A stretch of 29,657 nt of DNA from Dehalococcoidia bacterium. Lineage in GTDB: Bacteria > Chloroflexota > Dehalococcoidia > SM23-28-2 > RBG-16-64-32. The stretch lies in contig JAUYGU010000143.1 in NCBI GenBank assembly GCA_030690405.1, positions 1 through 29,657 on the forward strand. Direction: 5' to 3'. The translations under genes and the position numbers were made by a program. Numbering within the stretch: position 1 is the first letter of the stretch; each line of letters begins with the position of its first letter. This document shows positions 24,713-29,657 of the stretch, piece after piece. Below the pieces are notes generated by a model. That model made no database searches, had not been told where the DNA came from, and was given only the letters and a program-made list of their open reading frames with translations.

Positions 24713-25468
24713 CGCCATCTGCTGGCGCACCTCGGCGATCGTGACCACCCGCCCCGTATAAGAGGGATCGCGGGTGGCCAGCCAGAGCGTGGCCTGGGAG
24801 GCGGCGTCCGGCTTGTCCCACGTGGAGTAGTCCACGTCCGGGTTGCGGTACTGCCATCCCTCCGTCGCTATCATCAGCTCGATGCGAAGGGCGTTCACGG
24901 CGATGCCCTTCGGCTGGAGCTCCGCCGCCAGATACTGTGTGAGCTTCTCCAGCGCGATCTTGGAGACGGAGTAGGACATCATCCCCGGCATCATCACCTC
25001 CGCCAGGTAGGAGGAGATGTTGATGATGCGGCCGGCCCCCTGCTCAAGCATCTTCGGTAGGAACGCCTGCGTGCACATCACCGGCCCGCGCAGGTTCACG
25101 TTCATCACCAGGTCCCAGCGCTTTAGCGGCGTCTGCGCGAACGGCGCCGGGAAGCTGATCCCGGCGTTGTTCACCAGGATATCGACCCGGCCGAACTCAG
25201 CCAGCGTCCGCTCCGCCAGCGCCTGCACCTGCGCCTCGTCCGTCACGTCCGTGGCGACGGCTAGGGCGCGCCGACCCGTCGACTCCACCTCGCGCGCCGT
25301 CTGCTCGATCGTCCCCGGCAGCTTGGACGGGGCGCTCTCGCTGCTGCGGGCGCTGACGACGACGTTCGCCCCCGCCCGCGCGAAATCGATCGCGATGGCA
25401 CGGCCGATGCCGCGGCTGGCGCCGGTCACGACGGCCACCTGATCCTCGAGCGGCTTTGCGTCTGACAT
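24704..25468 (-). CDS. Short-chain dehydrogenase/reductase (SDR)
   Basis: This 254-residue NAD(P)-dependent oxidoreductase has the Rossmann motif TGASRGIGRAIA near residues 15-26, the NNAG motif in LVNNAGISFPAPF, the catalytic Ser in IINISSYLAEV and YSVSK with catalytic Tyr and Lys. The Arg after the second strand (VVSARSSE) favours NADP. The C terminus (RVVTIAEVRQQMAAG) is not the usual GG-type end of FabG, so it is probably an oxidoreductase of unknown alcohol/ketone substrate rather than a fatty-acid ketoreductase. It faces away from the DinB gene. Confidence 0.88.
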   Translation of the reverse strand: MSDAKPLEDQVAVVTGASRGIGRAIAIDFARAGANVVVSARSSESAPSKLPGTIEQTAREVESTGRRALAVATDVTDEAQVQALAERTLAEFGRVDILVNNAGISFPAPFAQTPLKRWDLVMNVNLRGPVMCTQAFLPKMLEQGAGRIINISSYLAEVMMPGMMSYSVSKIALEKLTQYLAAELQPKGIAVNALRIELMIATEGWQYRNPDVDYSTWDKPDAASQATLWLATRDPSYTGRVVTIAEVRQQMAAG

Positions 25469-25513
25469 AGCGATGCGGATGATACAGGATGCCGCACGGA
25501 GGGTCTAGCCGCA

Positions 25514-25543
25514 TTGACGGCGGGCGCTTCCGGTTGGTATTTT
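25514..25543 (+). promoter_or_regulatory. Probable promoter of the DinB-family gene
   Basis: TTGACG (25514-25519) and TATTTT (25538-25543) are 18 bp apart in the 94-bp gap between the divergent SDR and DinB genes. AAAGGAGG just before the ATG at 25563 is a near-perfect ribosome binding site. Confidence 0.45.
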
Positions 25544-25562
25544 CGACCGAAAGGAGGCCCCG

Positions 25563-26057
25563 ATGCCACTGACCGCAGAAGAACGCGACCGCCTCATCCA
25601 GCGATACGCTGAAGGCCCGGCGAAGCTCAGGGCCGCCCTCGCCGCCGTCCCCGCCGAGGCGATGCAGTGGCGACCCGCCGCCGGCGAGTTCTCCGTCCAC
25701 GAGATCGCTTGCCACTGCGCCGACTCCGAGACGAACGCCGCCGCCCGCATCCGCTACCTGGTGGCGGAGGAGAAGCCGCTGATCCTGGGCTACGATCCGG
25801 ACAACTGGGCCGCGGCCTTCGATTACCACAGCCACCCGCTGGAGGCCGCGCTCGCAACCGTCGATGCGGTCCGCGCCAACACTGTCCCCCTCCTCCGCCG
25901 CCTGCCGGACGACGCCTGGGACAAGGTGGCCACCCACTCGGAGTCCGGCCGCTACACCGGCATCGGCTGGCTCCTCATCTACGCCGCGCACCTGGAGCAG
26001 CACACCGACCAGGTTAACCGCACGCTTGAGGCCTGGCGCGCCGCCGCCGCGTCCTGA
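25563..26057 (+). CDS. DinB-family (four-helix) metal-binding protein
   Basis: This 164-residue protein has the DinB/YfiT-like four-helix bundle: LIQRYAEGPAKLRAAL (helix 1), then WRPAAGEFSVHEIACHCADSE, where His residues in HEIACH provide metal ligands, and the C-terminal HLEQHTDQVNRTLEAW with the third conserved His. Members of this superfamily include bacillithiol- or mycothiol-linked transferases. Which thiol or substrate is used here is unknown. AAAGGAGG precedes the ATG. Confidence 0.88.
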   Translation: MPLTAEERDRLIQRYAEGPAKLRAALAAVPAEAMQWRPAAGEFSVHEIACHCADSETNAAARIRYLVAEEKPLILGYDPDNWAAAFDYHSHPLEAALATVDAVRANTVPLLRRLPDDAWDKVATHSESGRYTGIGWLLIYAAHLEQHTDQVNRTLEAWRAAAAS

Positions 26058-26142
26058 CTCTCTTCGTGCCGCGTCCTGACTGGCCCTACTCCTGCGCGTG
26101 AAGTATCATGCGGGCGAATCACCCGGAGCGGAGGAGGCGCAG

Positions 26143-27162
26143 TTGAAGGTCAACCTTGTCGCCGTGCAGGCGAAGACGGAGCTGAACGACTACCGCAGCA
26201 ACGAGGCGTTCCACGCCAAGATGGCCTCGCTCATGGAGCGCGCCATGCGGGAGGTGGACCGCGACCTGCCGACGCTGGTCAGCTACCCGGAGCTCGTCGG
26301 CATGTTCCTGGGCTTCGTGCCCTACTACTGGGACGACCTCAAGGACGAGACGAAGCTCGAGGACGCGGCCATGAAGCTGGTGATCAAGAGCATGGCCGCC
26401 GTGCCGGAGGCGCACCGCACCTCGCCGGAGGCCGCAGCCCGCTGGCTGATGTTCATCCAGCACGCGGTGGAGGCGGAGCGCGCCTACACGGACACGTTCT
26501 CCTCGCTGGCGCGGGAGTACGGCGTCTACGTTGCGGCAGGAAGCACCGCCCTGCCGCCGCTGGAGGAGGAGCCCAGCAAGGGCGGCCGCCACGTCATGGA
26601 CGAGACGAAGGTGTACAACATTTCGTATCTCTTTTCGCCACGCGGCGTCTGCCTGAACCGCGTGCCCAAGGTGAACATGACGGAGCCGTTCGAGACGCGC
26701 GTGTTCGATAGCGGTCCCCGCAGCGAGCTGGTGCCCGTGGATACGGCCGTGGGCCGCGTCGGCACGCTGGTCTGCTGGGACGGCTTCCACCACACGCTGG
26801 TGGAGCGCTACGACGCCCTGGCGGTGGACATCTTGCTGCAGCCCTCCTACAACCAGCACCCCTGGAACGGGCCCTGCAGCTACGACGCCCCCGGCACCGA
26901 GGGCGAGACGCGGCTGCGCACCAGCGGCTGCACGCTGATCCAGGGGCGGGAGAACATTCAGTACGCCGTGGAGGCGATGATGGTAGGCGCGGTGTTCGAG
27001 GATATGCTGGCGGAGGGGCTCAGCTACATCGCCCGCAATACGGGCCGCGTGGGGGCGTCGTGGGAGGAGGGCGTCGTGGCGATGGCGGAGAAGCCGGACG
27101 CGGAAGAGATCGTGTCGGCAACCGTGGAAGTCGACGGACGGCCTGCCCGTCCGGGGAGGTAA
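26143..27162 (+). CDS. Nitrilase-superfamily carbon-nitrogen hydrolase
   Basis: A TTG start at 26143, with GAGGAGG 5 nt upstream, gives 339 residues beginning MKVNLVAVQAKTEL, the usual start of the fold. An in-frame GTG at 26098 would add 15 residues without a good site. The Glu-Lys-Cys triad is visible: Glu50 in SYPELVG, Lys176 in RVPKVNMTEPFE and the nucleophile Cys211 in TLVCWDGFHHT. It hydrolyses or condenses a C-N bond (amide or nitrile) in the cytoplasm. The long loop between 60 and 125 and the extended C terminus do not match the common amidase or NIT branches, so the substrate is open. The next gene begins 6 nt after its stop. Confidence 0.82.
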   Translation: MKVNLVAVQAKTELNDYRSNEAFHAKMASLMERAMREVDRDLPTLVSYPELVGMFLGFVPYYWDDLKDETKLEDAAMKLVIKSMAAVPEAHRTSPEAAARWLMFIQHAVEAERAYTDTFSSLAREYGVYVAAGSTALPPLEEEPSKGGRHVMDETKVYNISYLFSPRGVCLNRVPKVNMTEPFETRVFDSGPRSELVPVDTAVGRVGTLVCWDGFHHTLVERYDALAVDILLQPSYNQHPWNGPCSYDAPGTEGETRLRTSGCTLIQGRENIQYAVEAMMVGAVFEDMLAEGLSYIARNTGRVGASWEEGVVAMAEKPDAEEIVSATVEVDGRPARPGR

Positions 27163-27167
27163 GACGA

Positions 27168-27368
27168 GTGGCGACGCGAGACCTGCGCTTCCCCTTCGAC
27201 GAGAAGGGGCTGAAGGGGATGGTCGGTAGGCTGCCCGGCACGATGATGAGCTACTGGGAGGGCGATAGCCTCCTGCGCGGGCGCGTCACGGCCGCCGAGA
27301 TGAAGCGAGACCGCTACGGCAACCCATACGTGGAGGTGGAGCTGGAAGAGGTCACGCCCGTCGGCTAG
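27168..27368 (+). CDS. Small conserved-looking protein of unknown function
   Basis: A GTG at 27168, behind a GGAGGT site, opens a 66-residue frame: VATRDLRFPFDEKGLKGMVG at the start, GTMMSYWEGDSLLRGRVT in the middle and YGNPYVEVELEEVTPVG at the end. The strand-rich pattern suggests a small beta-barrel. An ATG-based longer frame exists upstream but runs over the nitrilase gene. It follows the nitrilase by 6 nt, so the two are likely co-translated. No family was recognised. Confidence 0.6.
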   Translation: MATRDLRFPFDEKGLKGMVGRLPGTMMSYWEGDSLLRGRVTAAEMKRDRYGNPYVEVELEEVTPVG

Positions 27369-27376
27369 ACTGAATC

Positions 27377-27409
27377 CCGCTCACCCTGAGCTTGTCGAAG
27401 GGCGAGCGG
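27377..27409 (+). repeat. REP-type hairpin, first of an inverted pair
   Basis: The arms CCGCTCACCC (27377-27386) and GGGCGAGCGG (27400-27409) pair at 9 of 10 positions around the loop TGAGCTTGTCGAA. With the next hairpin it forms an inverted REP doublet (REPIN-like) 8 nt after the stop at 27368. Confidence 0.8.
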
Positions 27410-27410
27410 A

Positions 27411-27441
27411 GCTCATGGTTCGACAGGCTCACCATGAGCGG
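27411..27441 (-). repeat. REP-type hairpin, second of an inverted pair
   Basis: GCTCATGGT (27411-27419) and ACCATGAGC (27431-27439) are perfectly complementary. Read on the minus strand, the loop is TGAGCCTGTCGAA, nearly the loop of the neighbouring copy, so the two stand head to head. They lie between convergent genes and may also serve as a bidirectional terminator. Confidence 0.8.
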
Positions 27442-27451
27442 TCTGCTACCC

Positions 27452-27775
27452 TCACCTGGACCGCAGGAGCACGGGCAGCAGCAGTGACAGGATCAGCACC
27501 AGCGAGATGGCGACGACCACCCACTGCGGGATGCCGGTCCGCCGCTCCCGGTCCCAGCCCGAGTAGCCCGCCCCCTCCGACAGGTCGTAGTCCGGGTTCT
27601 CCGGGCCGATCTCATCCTCCTCGTCCTCCTCGTCCTCGTCGTAATAGCCTTCGGGGGCGTCCTCTATCTCATCCTCGGGAAGGTCGTCCTCGGGGTTGTC
27701 CCAGTCCGTGAACGAGTAGTCGCCCTTCGTGGGGCCGCGGATGTCTCCCTCACCTGGGCGGTCTCGCTGCTGCAT
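27452..27775 (-). CDS. Small acidic C-terminally anchored membrane protein
   Basis: This 107-residue protein has a strongly acidic, probably disordered region (residues 24-62, with YYDEDEEDEEDEIGPENPDY), a short Gly/Arg linker and one C-terminal transmembrane helix (VVVAISLVLILSLLLPVLL) ending in RSR. The arrangement resembles a tail-anchored protein with a cytoplasmic acidic domain. Function unknown. It converges with the small gene at 27168, with the REP pair between them. Confidence 0.7.
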   Translation of the reverse strand: MQQRDRPGEGDIRGPTKGDYSFTDWDNPEDDLPEDEIEDAPEGYYDEDEEDEEDEIGPENPDYDLSEGAGYSGWDRERRTGIPQWVVVAISLVLILSLLLPVLLRSR

Positions 27776-27801
27776 GGCAGAACCAGTATATCGCAGGGGG
27801 G

Positions 27802-28428
27802 CTAGCCCAGCTCCTTCACCATCAGCACACGGCCCTCGATGCCTGTGTAGCGCTCGTAGTCAGGGTCCGTGCGAGTCTCGACGACGCGGAAGCCGTGGCG
27901 CTCGTACAGGCGGCGGGCCGGGTTCGCCATGTGTGTGGTGAGCGACATCAACCGGCAGCCTTGTTCCCGCGCCTCCGCCTCGACGTGACTGAGCAAGGCG
28001 CCGCCGATGCCGCGGTTGCGGTAGCGCGGGTCGACGTCCAGCTCGCCGATGTGCAGCGCGCCCGCCGGGGATGGTGTGTCCACACGCGCTCTGGCGCGGA
28101 CCCGCGGCAGCAGCCTGACGGCGCCGAGAGGGCCGAAGATGCGGATCGCGGCCAGCGCGACGGCGGGCGTGACTTTGAACCTGCCGGTGCCGCTGCTGGC
28201 GTGGACGATGCCCACCGCTTCGCCGTGCAGCTCCGCCAGTGTGGTGTGGTCGAGCCCGCCCCGGCCGGCGGGCATCCCCTCCATCCGCGCGATCACGATC
28301 CCCATCGCCCGCGCCCTGTCCACGTCCCTCGCAATGCCGATCGCTTCCCGCCCTGGGTCGCCCGCCACAATCTCCGCTACACGCTCCGCGTCTTCGGGTG
28401 TGGCCTTGCGGAAGGTTAGCCCTTCCAT
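27802..28428 (-). CDS. GNAT-family N-acetyltransferase
   Basis: From ATG 28428 this is a 208-residue GNAT protein (MEGLTFRKATPEDAERVAEI). The acetyl-CoA-binding motif A is LDVDPRYRNRGIGGALLSHV, and the C-terminal ARRLYERHGFRVVETRTDPD is typical. The frame is open back to 28557, but that extension is a translation of the REP hairpin at 28466 (MLRYLSMSG), so the shorter start, with GAGG 6-9 nt upstream, is right. A long insertion (about 75-135) between the first strands is unusual. The acetylated substrate is unknown. Confidence 0.85.
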   Translation of the reverse strand: MEGLTFRKATPEDAERVAEIVAGDPGREAIGIARDVDRARAMGIVIARMEGMPAGRGGLDHTTLAELHGEAVGIVHASSGTGRFKVTPAVALAAIRIFGPLGAVRLLPRVRARARVDTPSPAGALHIGELDVDPRYRNRGIGGALLSHVEAEAREQGCRLMSLTTHMANPARRLYERHGFRVVETRTDPDYERYTGIEGRVLMVKELG

Positions 28429-28465
28429 CGCCGCCTCAACAGGGGCCTCTGCGATGGGCGTTTCT

Positions 28466-28503
28466 CCCCCGCTCATGCTGAGGTATCGAAGCATGAACGG
28501 GGG
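28466..28503 (+). repeat. REP-type hairpin flanking the GIY-YIG gene, 3' side
   Basis: CCCCCGCTCATGC (28466-28478) and GCATGAACGGGGG (28491-28503) pair at 12 of 13 positions around the loop TGAGGTATCGAA. It lies between the GIY-YIG gene stop and the GNAT gene start. Confidence 0.8.
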
Positions 28504-28519
28504 CCAGAAGGGAAGCATT

Positions 28520-28795
28520 TCATATGCGGGCAAGCCTCTGAATCTCCATCCAGTCACCTCTCGTTAGCGCTAGCTTCTTCCTGCGTGACCACCCCTTGAT
28601 CCGTCGCTCGGCCACAAACGCCTCGTCGCGGCTTGGGAACTGTGCTTGGAAAATGAGGCGGACGGGTCTCTTGTTGGAAGTATATCCACGAAAGGTGCCG
28701 AGCTGGTGGGCTGCCAGCCGTGCATCGAGGTCGTCAGTATGGCCGGTATATATGGAACCGTCCGCGCACTCTAGCATGTAGACGGAGAAGTTCAT
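28520..28795 (-). CDS. GIY-YIG domain nuclease-like protein (YhbQ/UPF0213-type)
   Basis: This 91-residue protein is a minimal GIY-YIG domain. The first strand pair is VYMLECADGSIYTG (the GIY and YIG equivalents at residues 5-7 and 16-18), followed by the catalytic Arg27 in DLDARLAAH and the metal-binding Glu63 in FVAERRIKGWSR. Such single-domain proteins are common and their role is poorly known; the fold is that of nicking and homing nucleases. An unusual feature is its position between inverted REP hairpins. Confidence 0.9.
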   Translation of the reverse strand: MNFSVYMLECADGSIYTGHTDDLDARLAAHQLGTFRGYTSNKRPVRLIFQAQFPSRDEAFVAERRIKGWSRRKKLALTRGDWMEIQRLARI

Positions 28796-28810
28796 TCGTG
28801 GCTACCTGCT

Positions 28811-28843
28811 CCGCTCATTCCTTCGATACCTCAGGATGAGCGG
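28811..28843 (-). repeat. REP-type hairpin flanking the GIY-YIG gene, 5' side
   Basis: CCGCTCATTCC (28811-28821) and GGATGAGCGG (28834-28843) pair, with one extra base in the first arm. Read on the minus strand the loop is TGAGGTATCGAA, the same as in the copy at 28466, in inverted orientation. It begins 16 nt before the GIY-YIG start codon. Confidence 0.8.
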
Positions 28844-28893
28844 GAAGGAACGTCATCCGTGATGACGCCTCGCCCACGGTCAGGGGGCGCCCC

Positions 28894-29657
28894 CTACATG
28901 AACTCGTAGCCGCCCATGATGCCTGGCGGCTCCTGGTCCATGATCACGTTCACGCAGGCCGGTTTTCCCGACGCGAAGGCGCGCTCGATGGCGGGGCGGA
29001 TCTGGTCCGGCTCCGTGACGTACTCACCGTGGCCGCCCAGCCCCTCCACCACCTTGTCGTAGCGGGCGTTGTCGCCCAGGATGCTCGCCACCACCCGCTC
29101 CTTGCCGTACATCGCCCGCTGGCCCACCGTGATCTGTCCCCACTGGCGGTCGTTGCCCACGACGGAGACGACCGGCATGTTGAACCGCACGAACGTGTCG
29201 AATTCGAAGCCGTTGAGGCCGAAGGCGCCGTCGCCGTTGACCATCAGGATGCGCTTGTTCGGGTAGACGCTGTTGATCGCCATGCAGAAGCCGGTGCCGA
29301 CGCCCAGCGTCCCCATCGGGCCCGGGTCGTACCACTGACCCGGCTGGTTGATCGGCAGCACGCGCGCGGCCAGGTTGACGATGTCGCCGCCGTCGCCGAC
29401 CACGATCGTGTTGTCGTCCACGAACTCCGCCATGTCGCGGCAGAGGCGCAGCGGGTGGATCGGCACCCGGTCCGAGTTCATCCACTCGGCCATCTGGGCG
29501 CGGGTCTTCTTCTCCTCCTCCCGCAGGTCCCGTAGCCAGCCCTGATGATCAGGCCTGTAGCCCTCCAACTCTCCCATCGCCATCTCCAGGAACGCCTTGG
29601 CGTCGCCCTCAATAGGCACGTCGATGTCTCTGTTGCGGGCCAGCTCCGCGGGGTCTG
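28894..29657 (-). CDS. Thiamine-diphosphate enzyme of the acetolactate synthase/oxalyl-CoA decarboxylase type, C-terminal part (cut by window edge)
   Basis: The last 253 residues of a ThDP-dependent enzyme are present; the start lies beyond the right edge. The ThDP/Mg motif is GDGAFGLNGFEFDTFVRFNM with a following Asn (VVGNDRQWG). Other family features are TIVVGDGGDIVNLAAR and MGTLGVGTGFCMAINSVYP. The C terminus (QEPPGIMGGYEFM) is not that of classical IlvB. It could be an acetolactate synthase-like, 2-hydroxyacyl-CoA lyase or oxalyl-CoA decarboxylase enzyme; the missing N-terminal half would decide. No regulatory subunit is next to it. Confidence 0.8.
   Translation of the reverse strand, partial: DPAELARNRDIDVPIEGDAKAFLEMAMGELEGYRPDHQGWLRDLREEEKKTRAQMAEWMNSDRVPIHPLRLCRDMAEFVDDNTIVVGDGGDIVNLAARVLPINQPGQWYDPGPMGTLGVGTGFCMAINSVYPNKRILMVNGDGAFGLNGFEFDTFVRFNMPVVSVVGNDRQWGQITVGQRAMYGKERVVASILGDNARYDKVVEGLGGHGEYVTEPDQIRPAIERAFASGKPACVNVIMDQEPPGIMGGYEFM

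Larger units (their letters stand above)
28466..28843. mobile_element. Candidate non-autonomous or self-linked unit: GIY-YIG gene between inverted REP hairpins
   Basis: The GIY-YIG gene is bracketed by two REP hairpins in opposite orientation with the same loop, TGAGGTATCGAA. The total span is 378 bp, with no other gene inside. This layout resembles REP-associated transposase loci, though the enzyme here is a GIY-YIG nuclease. Mobility is inferred, not demonstrated; no target-site duplication was identified. Confidence 0.4.

Noticed and set aside
26047..26081. A 13-bp direct repeat, CCGCGTCCTGACT, at 26047-26059 and 26069-26081 spanning the DinB stop.
   Set aside because: Only two copies with a 9-bp spacer, no CRISPR-like continuation and no palindrome; probably a small local duplication.
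28429..28557. Upstream extension of the GNAT frame.
   Set aside because: It translates the REP hairpin and overlaps the GIY-YIG gene; the ATG at 28428 has a GAGG site and the normal GNAT start.

Overview
This is a high-GC bacterial window of about 30 kb with closely packed genes, many GTG/TTG starts and many 4-20 nt gene overlaps. The gene content suggests an uncultured Chloroflexota bacterium, perhaps a Dehalococcoidia relative: 2-oxoacid:ferredoxin oxidoreductase, an ACT-malic enzyme, a seven-iron ferredoxin of Thermus type, lipoproteins with Thr/Pro-rich linkers, and several families of interspersed palindromic repeats. The assignment is inferred; there is no rRNA or other phylogenetic marker here. 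No tRNA, rRNA or CRISPR array was recognised.

Layout. (1) 1-7850 is central carbon metabolism, almost all on the minus strand. It holds korA/korB (korB cut by the left edge), a stand-alone Lrp-type ligand-binding protein on the plus strand, and a four-gene operon read leftward from a promoter near 7822-7850: PccB-like carboxyltransferase, ACT-malic enzyme, OadA/PycB-like carboxyltransferase, biotin carrier protein. No biotin carboxylase is present, so the three biotin-system subunits match the 12S, 5S and 1.3S parts of a transcarboxylase. The 5' end of the 5S-like gene is duplicated (57 bp, identical) around an inverted-repeat element. (2) 7857-10055 carries a LysM lipoprotein, an M28 peptidase lipoprotein and a small membrane protein. 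(3) 10134-16160 (plus) has a CoA-transferase, endonuclease IV, a sensor kinase fused in frame to a NarL-type response regulator, and an ECF sigma factor with a tiny overlapping ORF. (4) 16120-19283 (minus) has an alpha/beta hydrolase, an ArsC/Spx-like thioredoxin-fold gene whose first active-site Cys codon is TGA (probable selenoprotein), a LysR regulator and two ferredoxins. (5) 19401-23856 (plus) is a tightly overlapping acyl-chain operon: FlK-like thioesterase, HadAB-like split dehydratase, ketosynthase, PaaI-like thioesterase, LpxL-like acyltransferase, small alpha/beta hydrolase. (6) 23935-29657 is mixed: lipoprotein, SDR, DinB, nitrilase, small proteins, GNAT, a GIY-YIG protein flanked by inverted REP hairpins, and a ThDP enzyme cut by the right edge.

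The most notable items are the candidate Sec-containing ArsC-like protein with a bacterial SECIS-like hairpin; the GIY-YIG gene bracketed by REP hairpins that share a loop motif, and show compensating stem changes, with a REP pair 1 kb away; the one-polypeptide kinase/response regulator with a strong internal ribosome binding site; and the putative transcarboxylase operon with its duplicated gene start.
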